Positions 45,611 to 57,893 are shown, counted from the first letter of the stretch. The stretch: 64,000 nt of DNA from Absidia repens (GCA_002105175.1 MCGE01000002.1:1240001-1304000), one strand, 5' to 3'. Program-made: numbers and translations. Notes: generated from the sequence alone by a model not told the origin.

Positions 45611-46588
45611 CTAAACTAAAATATAACGGGAAGACGAGTTTGGGGAAAGTAAAAAAGGGTTGATATATAACCTACACACGTCTCCAGCCATATTGGCCAT
45701 AAGGATGTTGTTGATTCCAAGTAGGAGGGGTTGAGAGCGACGACGTACTTGACAGAATTGGATCAAAGAACCAACAATAGCCAAACCCAGACATCCACCC
45801 AACATACCACGCAATTGAGGGGTGGCTTCGGTGATCACGGAGGTGCTACGAGCATGCAAAAAGTTGATGACGGAATCCGCGAATCCAGTTTTAGTGTAAA
45901 CGTCGATACCGATAAAGATGGCGAAGGAACCAATGAAGGCAGTAGCGATGATCATCAAGAAGCGTTCAAAGAAAGCCATCAATACAATACCCACAATCAC
46001 AAACACAATGATCAGGATAGCACGGCCCCAGTTGGTTTGAATCAATCCGTTTGTAACCCAAGACAGTAGCCATAGAGCAGCAAAATAACCAAGCAAAGCA
46101 CCAACCAAGTAAACTGCCAAAAAGAAGCAGCATGATAATAAAAGCCCGGCTAAAATACCCACAACCACACTGACCACAAGAAGAATCGTCTCCGAGTTGC
46201 TCCCATAATCGTCCTTGGCATTCAGTAAAATAATATAGGCGACGTTGGATCCGACGTAGAAACCGACTATGAACATGGTGAAGTGCTGATGGACACCACC
46301 AAGGAAGCAAAGGTACGCACCAGTAATAAACAGAATCACACTGAGCACAATGCTTTGAATGGTTACCGATTGATCAGTGACTGGGTGAAAATTGAATAAT
46401 GTGAGTTAATGTTTTGACATGTTATAAAAAGAGAACAGGAGTAACTTACAAGGTAAAGTGACGGAAGTAGTATCAGTAGGAGCACGGGCAACGAGAGGTG
46501 CACCTTCCAAAAGTGGGAGAAAACTGAGCAATAAAGATGCTATAGAAAGAATATATAAAAAACGTTGAAGTTGAAGTTGTTTTGTCAT
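45611..46588 (-). CDS. DUF4203/TMEM198-like multipass membrane protein (302 aa as read)
   Basis: Two exons, 46588-46450 and 46380-45611. A signal peptide (about residues 1-30, hydrophobic core ILSIASLLLSFLPLLEG) is followed by a short lumenal stretch and about seven hydrophobic helices, with glycine-rich TM segments such as VVVGILAGLLLSCCFFLAVYLVG's parts and an FERFLMIIATAFIGSFAI region, typical of DUF4203/TMEM198 proteins. Function in fungi is unknown. The reading frame after RRRSQP gives an unconvincing tail to 45611. In the +1 frame the same DNA reads TWNQQHPYGQYGWRRV and stops at 45672, a far more typical ending. A one-base loss in the G4 run at 45727-45730 would explain this. Confidence 0.8.
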
Positions 46589-47327
46589 AGTTATAATAAG
46601 ATAAAGAGTAATATAACAAGAAAAGAAAAAAGAACGCCCTCCCTTTTTATAATTTTTTTTGGGCTTATATTTTAAACACCGCATACTTGGCACAATATTT
46701 TATTTTTAGAATTCCTGATCTGGGTTGGCCATCACATCATCATAGATCATAAAAGAACAGAGGACCGCTAATAACCATATAATGATAGTAGTTGGTTCAT
46801 GTAATATATATTTGATTTCGATAGAGAGTGTAATTTCTACCAGACTATTTCTGTAGTGTAGAGTTTATAATTGTGTCTGCTTGTTTCAACATGTTGCAGA
46901 ATTTGCCGTGTGTCACATAGTTGGTTAAAAGGCAGTTTCTATTTTTTTTAAAAAAAAAAATCAAAGACAGTAATCGATTCGAATCAATCAATATGTAATT
47001 TGCAACCATTGCTCTTTTTAAATGTGTAGCAAAGTAATAAATTTTTATTAGGTTAAGAGGTAATAGAACAATAATAATATAATATAATCTAAATAGTGGA
47101 TCTAGCTAATACAAATTAGTAAGGATAAAGTGTAAATCGTAAAAAGTAAATAAGAGTTTAATAACTAAAGGAGTTCATACGCTATCATAGTCATGCAAAT
47201 AGCGTAGCATGGGTAAGGTCGCAGTGAAGTAAAAGATCTGACATCATGTTCTAAACAGGTAACATGGGTGAGTTCGAAGTAAAGCTGAGAATCTAAAAAA
47301 AAAAAAAAAAAGATGTTAAACGATGCC
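46589..47327. other. Intergenic, no gene seen
   Basis: Promoter side of the DUF4203 gene and 3' flank of GOT1. AT-rich, with a TTTTTTTTAAAAAAAAAA stretch near 46950. No protein-like ORF. Confidence 0.45.
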
Positions 47328-47985
47328 TTATGAAACTATATCCCCAAAATTTTCCATACGACACAATACCTTTTCAACACCAGGATGTCTTAGTATCGAC
47401 CCAATTATAGGTAGCTGTCGAAGGAATGCAAATGCCATTGGGAAAAAGTCGCTAGCAAACAAAAAAGAAAGATAATATGTAAAGCGTCCGATCAAAGAGG
47501 ATGTGAATGCCATTTTGGAACACTTACCCATACAAGTTCACAATTCCGAATAATTCAATAAGCATGCCAATAATAGTCCATCGGCAAAATACCAAGGAAA
47601 TGCCCACCAGAAAACATATGGAACCACGAATTTTACTTTTTTGACTGAAAAAACCAATGGTCCGTTGGATACCAATGGTGACAGGGATACCGGTGACGAA
47701 CAAGATCTAAAAGCAGAGGAGCAGAAAAGTGAGCTTACAATGGTCAAAAGATACTCTGTGTTCCCTGCGCTTTCAATCATAACTAATGCCTTACATTTCC
47801 AATGGCCAGCAAGCCTCCATCAAAAAAGCTAATGACACCCAGGAACATGAAAAACACACCGAGGGAAGTCAGAGCAACACCGATTTCTACAATGATAATA
47901 ATTACATCAGTGAGCAAAAGTCCTTTATTTCGAATCACTTGGTACATAGCTATCCTTGGTACCTACTTTGACTATCAGACAACAT
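47328..47985 (-). CDS. GOT1: Golgi transport protein Got1, 137 aa
   Basis: Small four-helix membrane protein of ER-to-Golgi vesicle traffic. Four exons: 47985-47967, 47886-47795, 47706-47528, 47451-47328, 138 codons in total; yeast Got1 is about the same length. Exon 1 encodes only MLSDSQ and joins to KIGVALTSLGVFFMFLGV, the family N-terminus. Then come FFDGGLLAIGN, ILFVTGIPVTIGIQRTIGFF, a KIRGSICFLVGISLV helix, GMLIELFGIVNLYG, and the conserved cytosolic tail DFFPMAFAFLRQLPIIGS. The start exon is short but splices in frame and matches the family. No targeting sequence beyond the membrane helices. Confidence 0.93.
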
Positions 47986-48679
47986 GATCGAATGAAGATC
48001 CCCAAAAAAAAAACAAAAAAACAAATAGATGAGAAAAGAAAAAGAGAATTCTATTTTGTCACTATTGTTTTTCTAAGCGGAAGCTTGGCCATTTTTCAGG
48101 GACAGCCCAGACTTGCGGTATTTTAAATGGAAAATCATTATTGTGTCACTGATAGTATGTAGCGATCATCTCATTCAACATTTAGCGACCTGAATTGTGG
48201 ATGTGTGCAGGATGTGCTCTGTCAAAAAGGACCACCCGATAGTATTTTTCACGCTATCATATGTTTCATGCGTGTTTTCAGCTTCCATCATTATAATTAA
48301 ATACCTACACAATAAAAGCACACTATCCACTATTTTTTGACGGATGATACTGATGATTGATCATGTGGTGTTTATACCAGAACGGCCTGATTTTCACCTT
48401 GCTTGTATATTAAATATCCGCTACGTCCTTTCTCGGTTGTGGGCGAAACCATGCGAAAAGATCATTACTGTTATTCACGACAGGCAATGAACGCATGTGC
48501 CAAGCCATTAGACTTTATCCTTATTTTATCCACTATATAGATATTTTCTTTAAAAAATATTTTAGTTATAAATACCAATAGACAGTACCAGGATTTGCCT
48601 CCTTTTTTTTTGTTTTTTGTTTTGACAGATAACAGGTCATCAAAAAAAGGCTTAACAATTACCAGTAACGAGAACAAAA
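47986..48679. other. Divergent intergenic region GOT1 / DUF2235 gene
   Basis: 694 bp between two divergent start codons, AT-rich, no gene. Promoters of both genes are expected here; no specific site was recognised. Confidence 0.45.
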
Positions 48680-50189
48680 ATGCCTTCGACAATTGCCGAT
48701 CAATCAGTTTTTCGTCGCCGAGTCATTCTTTGCATGGACGGTACCTGGGAAGATCCTGCTTGTAAAATAAATAAATAAGGAAATATATAAAAAAAAGCGT
48801 ATATTCAGTTATTAATTTTTGCATTGGTTTATTATTATTTTTTTGCGCAAATATTAAAAAGCCGATACAAATGTCTTTCGATGGTTTGAACATGTCAACA
48901 TGTCACCCCACAGCTACCATGGTGACCAATGGATCCAAATACCAGGTTATTTTAAAGGTGTGGGCTTGACGGATACTGGCCAAGAAAATCCAGTGAGTGC
49001 AATGGTGGGTCATGGGATTGATCAGCAAATTCTAGATGCCTATCAATTTCTCAGCAATACTATCCGTGATTATAAAAAAGATGAAGTATGGGTCATTGGG
49101 TTTAGCCGGGGAGGTAATTATAATCCTGATTATCATATTGAAATGTTGTATACCTTACCTCCTCTCTCTCTCTCTTTTTTTTTTATCAACCATCAAGCCT
49201 ATGCTGCTAGAAGCTTAGTAGGGATGTTATACAATGTCGGTGTTCTCGCTTCTCAGCACATGACACCCAGAAATTTACGAGCGGCGTATGAATTTTATCG
49301 TCACCGTTCGCCCGAAACTACCCCTGAAAGCACTGAGGCTTATGCCTTTAGAAAACAATATCAATGCATGAACCCCCTGATTCGATTCCTTGGATGTTTT
49401 GATACAGTTGGATCACTTGGAATTCCAAAACTCCCTTTTTATATGGGTGGCTCATTATGTAAGTTCTCCAATAAATAAATAATAATAGTCAAGTGCTGTA
49501 CTGACATTACTATTTTCTTTTTTTTTATTTCTAGTACAGCGGCTTTTTCATCAGCGTTATCACTTTCACGACACAAACATATCGCCATGGGTTCAATCAG
49601 CCTTCCATGCCATCGCAATTCATGAACAGCGCCAATGGTTTCAGCCAGTATTGATGAAATATGCAGCAAAACCTTATTGTGAACAAGAGTTGGTTCAGCT
49701 TTGGTTCGCTGGTACTCACTCAGATGTAAATGTCATGCATAAAACGAATTCTAGTCTTTTAAAAAAATGAATTTCTCATCGTTTTCCCGTTTTGCTTTAT
49801 AATAGGTCGGTGGCGGAAAAAACGACCCTCATGATGCCGACTCGTGTCCCAACGGAAGTTTACTCGCTAATAAGGCGCTGAAATGGATGATGGAAATGGG
49901 CCAAGAAAGAGGAATTGTATTTACAAGGCCTATTAATGAGATTTGCCATGGTGGTAAATTCACACTTGTCGACAGTTACAAATCAAGTTTCATTTACCGT
50001 CTGTTGCATCGTAAAGACAGATTCATTGATCCCCAAGTATTTGGCCACAAAGGTATACATGCTCTATATGAAGATGGGAAATTCTCATATATTACAGATG
50101 ATGATTTGGCATCTTATCCATCCAATACACTTTATACTTATATTGATTTTCTTTTGTCTGGCAAGAAAATCAAACCCAGCGGCGTTTAA
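48680..50189 (+). CDS. DUF2235 alpha/beta-hydrolase, 389 aa
   Basis: Five exons (48680-48761, 48862-49113, 49198-49458, 49535-49725, 49806-50189), 390 codons. The family signature is complete: RRVILCMDGTWEDP near the N-terminus, the nucleophile motif GFSRG at about 107-111 (split by intron 2), LIRFLGCFDTVGSLGIP, and WFAGTHSDVGGG near 240. Bacterial DUF2235 members include T6SS phospholipases (Tle), so a lipase/esterase activity is likely; the fungal substrate is unknown. There is no signal peptide or membrane helix. Intron 2 ends with a TC-rich tract. The next gene (BUD22) begins only about 90 bp downstream in the same direction. Confidence 0.9.
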
Positions 50190-50278
50190 ATAACGTATAA
50201 AATTTTTTTGTATCTCTTCCTTTTTTTATTCCTCTTCTTTTATTTTTATTTGATCTATTAGACTTAATTTTATTTATA

Positions 50279-51965
50279 ATGGTAATAACACCCATCTTGC
50301 ATTATATTTTATACTTTTAAATAAATGGTACACACTCATATGTATTTTTATTATCCTTTGCTTATTTTAGGCAGCTAAACGAAAAGGCAACACCAACACC
50401 TCGAAAGAAAACTTGAATTGGAAGATCAATGTTCTGGCTGCAAAGGCTGGTGTAGATACCCATATTGAACAGGCGAAGATGGCGGCCCAAAGCAAACGGC
50501 AACAAGATGAAGCATATGACGGAAGCAACAGCACTGGCGATCAAAATAAGTACATCAGCGAACTCAATCAGGCCAAGAAAAGGAAACTGGAATCAAAGCT
50601 GGTAAAATAGTGATAGATTTGGCTCATGAATTCAATTGGTATACTTACTCGAAACCATTTATAGTTTCATACTCGCAAGGAAATAAAAGCGGGTCTCAAG
50701 AAAAGCAAGGTGATGGAAACTCAAAAGCAAATAAAGAAACTGCGTGAAGCACAAGAATATGTGGCATCTGTGACATCTGGGGCGACTGACCTGGCTGACA
50801 CCACAAAAACTGAACAAGAGGAAAAAGTCGTCAAGAAAGGGAGAGCTTATACTGCGCAGGATGTTGAACGGTTTGAAAAGGAATTGGAAATTATCAAGGT
50901 AAGAATATCCATATGAAAAAGGCATCCATCCAAACTTAACACACGTCCTGCTGATTTTACTTCGATAATAGATGATTGACATGAAACCATTGACGGAGAA
51001 AGTCCTCAACAACTTTATTCGGAAGAACTCAACACTTAAAAAGGATGACACGATTACAAGCCTTCTATCATCTTCGACAGCAACATCATCGACAACAACA
51101 GTAGACACTAACGAAGAAGCAACTTCAAGCAATGACAACAAAGCGCTTATCAGCAACATTGAAGCTCGATTATTAGGCAACAAAGCTCTGACAGAACCAT
51201 TGAAGAAAAGTATCGGCGAGATTGAAATGCTTTTGCTTGGACCTGAAGAGCGCAAGCTGGCCATGGAAAACAAACGAAAGGCGGTCGCGACTGAACAGCA
51301 AACATCAACCAAACGACCAAAATCGCACGACACACCCTCATCCTCTTTCTCTTCAACTTCACTCTTCATGGAATCACTAGGCAACGACGATGATGACGAT
51401 CAACAACAACACAGTGATAAAAAGGAAAAATCGAAAAAGGAAAAGAAGAATCTAGCATCCACTGATTGGGAAGACCCTGAATTTGACAAATACTACAACG
51501 GGAAGGGAGCGTCGGAAAAAACCAACCGACCCGGTCAATCTCAACGAAGAAGGTAAGAAAAATGACTCTTGGAATACTTTTTCCCCGCACCAAAAAAAAA
51601 AAAAAAAAACAGTGGTTGACTCATACTCTTTTCTCTCTCTTTTGGATAGGAAATGGGAAGCGATACATGGGGACAAGGCCAAACATCTTGTTGAAGGAAA
51701 ACTTTCAAGTCGTGATCAACGTGATGCGAAGAAACAAAAGAAAGATGCTTACCGGGGTATTGGCAAGAAGGACAACAGCAAACAATCTTTGAACAACAAC
51801 AATATGCATGGTGGCTCTGATATGAAGAACAAGAAGAAGGAAGAAGAAAATCTAGAAGAATTCCATCCTTCATGGCAAGCAAAACGACAACAACAAGAAA
51901 TGATGGCCAAGGCGCTCAGTGGCAAAGCTGCTGGCAACAAGATTGTGTTTGACGATATGGACTAG
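50279..51965 (+). CDS. BUD22: Bud22/SRFBP1-family ribosome biogenesis protein, ~454 aa
   Basis: Nucleolar protein needed for early 18S rRNA/40S maturation in yeast. Coding exons: 50371-50601, 50665-50898, 50972-51552, 51650-51965. The N-terminal part is Lys-rich and helical; the middle has a Ser/Thr/acidic low-complexity region. The C-terminus carries the Bud22 signature: NRPGQSQRRRKWEAIHGDKA, LVEGKLSSRDQRDAKKQ, EFHPSWQAKRQQQ and a final KIVFDDMD. The start is uncertain. No ATG precedes AAKRKGN in its exon, and the best solution is an exon holding only the ATG (50279-50281) spliced over an 89-nt intron. A 29-nt intron from an ATG at 50335 seems too short. The rest of the gene is secure. Confidence 0.85.
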
Positions 51966-52388
51966 AATAGAATATACATGCATATTATTATTAGAATACA
52001 TTACCACAGTTGTATATACATATATTATTTTGACAATATAATAAATCATTCCTTCATCAATATTTTTTTGTTTATTGTTGTTGTAAAGACAATTTCAACA
52101 AGGCAGAATTCAATTTTTATTTTTTATTGGTGGTGATAATACAAAATATGGGGGGTCGGAAAATCCGAGGTTGCTATAGTTTATGTGTGTGCAGACGGGC
52201 AAAGACTAACTATATTGAACTAAACTATGTATTGGATGGGGTACTACAATATAGTATGGTGGAGAGGGGAGGGGCAGACTAACCGACAAGAATAAAGAGA
52301 AAACTAAAAAAAAAAAAAAAACCAAGGAAGATAAGGGATAAGTGATTGTCTACGATTTGTGCGAAGGGAAAAACTAAGCAAAGCCAAA
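51966..52388. other. 3' flank with a degenerate second CHS5 last exon
   Basis: Between the convergent BUD22 and CHS5 genes. 52180-52275 is a diverged duplicate of 52341-52425: on the minus strand both contain CATACTATATTGT...CC..CCAAT followed by a stop. It may be a duplicated or alternative terminal exon of CHS5. Confidence 0.5.
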
Positions 52389-53458
52389 CTATTCATTGGA
52401 AGGCACGCTGACAATATAGTATGGCAGGGAAGGCTAAAAAAACAAAAAACAAAAAAAACAACAACAAAAAACAAGGGGGTCAGCAGCGAAGAAAAGGAAA
52501 GAGAGAAAGAGAGAGTTTATATGTTACCTGTATCTTCTTGTTTTTATCGCACTGTACGAGCCAATCTGGTTTCACTATGGGTATAGAATATTGAACCGCA
52601 GTATCGTAATTTTGACCACCCGGAAGCTGAGCCAAGAGATGTGTCGTTCCATGATCAACTTGCTCGGTCCAAGTAGCACCCAAAGTTTCCACAAGAGCCT
52701 TCAATTCCGTAAGAGCAGCATCGGGGTATTCGAAGTTGCCAAATGCTACTCGGATACCTGTCAAATTATCCATCTTGTGTGTTCGTGTTGTGATTCGATT
52801 GGATTCATACTGTCCTGCGGTTGTTTTAATGACAATGTGGAATTCGTATTCGTGATCTACATCTAGCCCAGATAATTTGATAAAGTTGGCATCGCTGGGT
52901 ACTTGCTATCAAACGATCAGGGAAGGAAAGTTCTGGTTAGGTGACCAGTTCATGAAGTACTGATACATATACTCCCCCATCCACCCGTTCCCAGTCCTAT
53001 ATATTATTACCTGAGCAAGCTTGGTGTCGTTTTTAAAAATATCTAAAGATCGGAGTGTAGCCGTTTGCAAAACAAGAGGATCCCATTCCAGCAAAAGCGA
53101 GGTTTGAGTTAGATTCTTGACGCGTACCTGAGGCTTTGCAGGTAAAGTGTTGCCAAATTTTTCAAGAATGGTATTTTCCAGATCCCAAAACTCGTTCATC
53201 TTTTGTTCTTCTTCAGAAGTGTTACGACTGACTGAGATATTAACAATGCTACCGGAAGCCACACCATTTGGTAGCAATAGAGAGGGGAATTCAATAAGAT
53301 GATGGTCTTCTGTAAGTAAGATGGCCTATGAAAAACAAAAAAAACAAAAGAAAAAAACAATTAGGGATGACTCTAGAACCGAGTGCACACGACATTCGTA
53401 AACCCTTTCTTACCATTCCTGCATCTACTTTCCCGACTGTGAATTGTACTGATGTCAT
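52389..53458 (-). CDS. CHS5: Chs5-like exomer scaffold, 260 aa
   Basis: Core of the exomer coat that exports chitin synthase and other cargo from the trans-Golgi. Minus-strand exons 53458-53414, 53325-53011, 52905-52528, 52433-52389, 261 codons. The order is diagnostic: an N-terminal dimerisation region (MTSVQFTVGKVDAGM, HHLIEFPSLLLPNG, WDLENTILEKFG), a fibronectin type III domain (about 77-165, KPQVRVKNLTQTSLLLEW to SNRITTRT), then a BRCT domain (about 170-260, IRVAFGNFEYP, THLLAQLPGG, IPIVKPDWLVQC, LPYYIVS). The protein ends right after BRCT and lacks the long charged C-terminal region of yeast Chs5 (about 670 aa). The tiny last exon is supported by the YY motif that closes the BRCT fold. 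Confidence 0.9.
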
Positions 53459-53544
53459 GTTGATATTATCTGTTCTGTAAGAATAAAACCAAAAAAAAAA
53501 AAAAAAAAAAAAAACAATACCAAGAAAACTCCCAAAGACCACAG

Positions 53545-54130
53545 AAAAATTCAAATCCCGCCCATGTGATTTTCTATTTTTATCGCCTAGTCCCATTTTT
53601 TTCTTCTTTCTTTTCTTTTTCTTTTTTCCTTCCTTTTTTTTTTTTTTTTTTTTTTTTTTTCGTCACCACTGTGCTTTTATGAGGCCATGGTAATCTTAGG
53701 TTAGTGTTAGGACTAGTTTAGAGGGGGTTTCAGTTCAGGGATTACAAGATGCATGGGGGAACCCTTTCATTTTGGATTCAGGATTTTGGATCCAACGTAA
53801 GTTGGCTTTTTGAAGCCTTCATTAGCGTGGTTAATGTTGGTTTGTTGTAGTCTGTATCTATATCTGAATAAAATATGTCTTTTACTATCTGCTTCAATAA
53901 AATGTCTCCTTAATCTCTCTCATGTGTTGTGCAAAAGATTTTTTTAATACATGATGCATTGTGCCTAGAGTTGATAACTACTTTGCTTCGAAAAAAAGGT
54001 ATCTCTTTAGTCATTACCAAGCAGTACATTATATTGTATACTAGACCGCTTTAAAAATATTAATATAGATTAGTGTAGATCAATCTATTAGTCTTCATCT
54101 TGCCGCCTCTGTTAGATCCTTGTTACCATG
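53545..54130 (+). repeat. Dispersed repeat family A, copy 8
   Basis: Starts with AAATCCCGCCCATGTGATTTTC only ~90 bp upstream of the CHS5 start, reading away from it. It continues with a T-rich tract including about 24 T (53637-53660), TTAGTGTTAGGACTAGTTTAG, GATGCATGGGGGAACCC, CATTTTGGATTC, GAATAAAATATG and a GATTAGTGTAGAT tail. Confidence 0.75.
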
Positions 54131-54854
54131 GATCCTACGTTTAGCATAGTATATACCTTTACTTCAATAAAACATGTCCTTTTTATCCACTAATCTCTGA
54201 TCTATTAGATAATGAGCAGTATTAAATTAAAGCTGTTTTGTGAGTGTCCTATTAGGCCCGATAATTTCTAGCGTAGTAATACCACTTTCATTAGAGCTCC
54301 ATCAATTGTTTGCTAGCCCTAGACTTTATCATATGTAATTTTCGCCCCAAAATACTGTCCGCAAGAGGCAGAGCAATTCGTTGGCAGGTCTAGACCACTC
54401 AATATGAAGGATGCCTCTATTCCTGCTCGACTGTTCATATCAATATGCGTGGCCTTCCCTATAAAATATTGTAGCCTCCACTAGATTAGATATACTATAC
54501 TGCATGTGGTACAATAAATCTAAGCCAAAACCGATTTGGCTCAAAGTGTGCTATATCAAAAGGCGTCCAAAATTCTTCCTGTTTGTTTCCTTCGCGCTCA
54601 CACAAAAAACGCGAATCGATAGCGAAATGTTGAGCGTGGCGGGCAGCCTGCAAGGAGTCACCCACTAAAAAGTGAAAAATGACGGGAGCCAGTTTCCATC
54701 CCATAACCCCCCCCCTCCTACTGGACCCTCCTTTTTTTTTGTTTGGAGGCGTGGGAACGTTGAAATCTCGAGGGAGTGCTTCGAGCCATGCCCCTCCATT
54801 TGGATTTGCAAATTTATTTCTCACCCCTTTCTTTTTTTTGTTTCAAAACTTACA
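54131..54854. other. Intergenic, no gene seen
   Basis: Diverged repeat-like DNA up to about 54500, then a more GC-balanced stretch with C9 (54708-54716) and T9 runs leading to the DCD1 start. The latter is probably its promoter. Confidence 0.45.
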
Positions 54855-56145
54855 ATGCTTATTGCTATTATCGGTGCACAATGTAGTGGGAAACATACTT
54901 TTAGCAACTATTTAGTAGAAAAGCACAGGTTTACTTATGTTTACATGAACCAACCGCCATCGACGGTACCCACTTTGTACGATAACGGGCTGCGATTCGA
55001 CACACTAGATGATATGCAGCAATATATCACAAAACGGTGGCGACAGCGGTTTGTTACCTGTGCTATCAACAGTAATGGTATATGGTTTTTGAAGTAAATG
55101 ACTTTACCTAAACCAAAACTCAATGAACACGGACTTACCAACCGCCAATTTCTCTGTTTGTTATCTAGGAAGCGACCGTTCTTTTTGCTTGTTGCCTTGG
55201 ACGCGCCTATATTTATTCGATATCAAAGAAGCTTGAGAAGGTAAACTTAATATTTACAGGCACATGCATGTATATATATATATATATATGATATATCTAA
55301 CACAGTATCATTTTAAATAGAGGCAATACGGCACAGGACCTCGAAACGTTTGTTAAGAAAGACGATCATACTGTATTCAATACTGCTTCAGCAGGCGAAG
55401 ATTTGAACCAAGGCACCACCTCTCTCAATGCACTCATGAAAATCTCTGACATATCCATCAGCAACCCTTTCAACGACTTGGAATCATTGTACGAACTTGT
55501 GGAAAAACATGATTTATTAAACGTGGAACTACTTCGGCCCTCATGGGACACTTATTTTATGCATCTAGCTGATCTGGCTTCTAGGCGATCAAATTGTATG
55601 AAGCGTCGAATTGGGTGTATTTTGGTCAAGGACTCCCGGGTGATTGCTACTGGATACAATGGAACACCAAGAGGACTGCTCAACTGTAACGAAGGCGGGT
55701 GTCAAAGGTGCAACAATGCTACTCCTTGCGGCATTGAACTGAGTCATTGCTTATGTATGCATGCGGAAGAAAATGCATTACTAGAGGCTGGCCGCGGGAG
55801 GATAGATTTTAGTACCGGTATTGTATTGTATTGTAATACGTAAGTGGTGGAAAGAACCAGAAACGGATCAGTAGGATATGATTTGATTTATTGACTTCCA
55901 TTTTTATTTTTATTAGTTGTCCCTGCTTAAAATGTGCAATAAAAATTGTTCAGCAAGGTATCAAGGAAGTGGTGTATTCGAAATCATATGGTGTGGATGA
56001 CATGACGGCAGGAATCTTTGCAGAAGCGAAAGTAAAGCTCCGACAACACCGTCCACCAAGCATGAAATTGGAAATGGAAATGGAAATGGGTGATGCTGGG
56101 ATTGACGATCGGGTGGTGGGGCAGCTGGGATGGTTCAATAGATAG
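54855..56145 (+). CDS. DCD1: Deoxycytidylate (dCMP) deaminase, 352 aa
   Basis: Converts dCMP to dUMP for thymidylate synthesis. Exons 54855-55093, 55169-55240, 55321-55839, 55917-56145 give 353 codons. The N-terminus has a P-loop-like GAQCSGKHT (about residues 7-15) and RPFFLLVALDAPIFIRYQR, as in other fungal dCMP deaminases that carry a kinase-like domain. The deaminase domain follows: RRIGCILVKD, GYNGTPRGLLNCNEGGC, the zinc/catalytic CMHAEENAL (His near 254) and TCPCLKCA (two Cys ligands), ending in VVYSKSYG and DMTAGIFAEA. Cys residues around NEGGCQRC may bind a second zinc, as in yeast. I set the first donor at 55094 because only that frame gives the conserved RPFF segment. Identity is firm. 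Confidence 0.95.
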
Positions 56146-56548
56146 GCTAGAAAGTTATGATTGCAACGTGTTTGTTATTTTTGTTATTTAGTAATTAATA
56201 CCAGTATTATTATTCCCTCTTATTCTGATTATTATTGTTTTACAATAAAAGCTCCTTTTATTATATTTATTTACGTATTTATGCTTTTGGTTAACATTCT
56301 TAGCGATATCAAAGAATGCTACTGATTTTGTAAGCGTGTGTGTGTGTGTGTGTGTTTTGTGTGGGTCTCGCTTGTGCTTTGATTTTGGTGTTTTCGGGAT
56401 CAAAGTGTCCTACCAAAATTAAAGTGCCGATATTTCCATATTAAGGTGAAAGGTGTAAACAATGCCCCTTTGAATTCATTCTTTCTTTTCGTAAATTTTT
56501 TTTTCCCTTCTCTTTCTTCTTCACTTCCCTTAAATTAACCCTTTAAAC

Positions 56549-57859
56549 ATGATCACTACTACCTCTCCTTCTATACAACGAAAACAGCAAGAACAGCAGC
56601 ATTTTGGTGGCTCGTTTATTCACAGCCATGGCACAAAGGTGTTTATGCGACCAAAACTAGACGATGTATTGGATGCTGTACAACAAGCTCGCTTCAATGA
56701 AAAGAAATGGGTCTGGATTGAACACAAGCAACACGGCTACGTTAGGGCTCATATTGTACAAGAATCAGACGGCATAATTGAAGCTGAAATGGACAATGGA
56801 TTGGTAAGTTGAAAAGTCAAAGAGGAATCGCGTGCTCTTTTATTTACTTCCCTTTTGAAACATATCTTAGACAACAACTGTAGCAAGTAACCAAATATAT
56901 CCTATGAACCCTCCAAAATTTGACATGGTTGAAGATATGGCTGAACTTACTTACCTCAATGAACCGTCTGTTATTCACAACTTGACCGTCCGGTATAAAG
57001 CTGATCATGTCTACGTAAGTGAAAATACAATATCATATCATTTATTCATGACATATTATCAGTCCCATATTAAACCAATTCATCGTTATTATTATTAGAC
57101 ATATTCTGGCCTTTTCTTGGTTGCTGTAAATCCGTACCGCAAGCTACCTATTTACTCTGATGAAAGCATACAATCTTATCGTGGACGAAGGCGCGGTGAA
57201 ATGCCACCTCATATATACACTGTTGCGGATCAAGCTTATCACGATATGCTACAGGACAAGGAAAACCAATCAATACTAATCACGTAAGCCAAAATAAAAT
57301 ATAACAAGAGCTCTATCTATGGGGATAAGGTTAACCGTCAATCGTCTATTTTGTTTTTACTAACTTCCATACCTTTGTAGTGGTGAATCAGGTGCTGGGA
57401 AAACCGAAAATACCAAGATTGTGATTCAATATTTGACATCCGTGGCAAATACGAAAAAGGACAATAAACTGGAGCAGCAAATTTTACAAGCAAACCCTAT
57501 CTTGGAGGCCTTTGGTAATGCCCAAACCATCAGAAATCACAACTCATCTCGATTCGTAAGTGATGCGATATACTTATATGTGCTCATTTATCACATTTAT
57601 CGAACAGTTTTTTTTTTTTTACCATGGCTTCTTTTGTTGAATAGGGCAAGTTCATCCGTATCGAATTTAACATGCAAGCTCAAATTTCGGGTGCCAATAT
57701 TGAATGGTATCTTCTTGAAAAATCGCGCGTGCACCAACAATCGTCAAAGGAACGAAACTATCACATCTTTTATCAATTACTGAATGCAGATGAATCCATA
57801 AAAGGTAAACTGGCATTATCCTCTCTTTTTTAACCTGGTCTTTTTTTCAACTATTCTCA

Positions 57860-57893
<34 letters not shown>

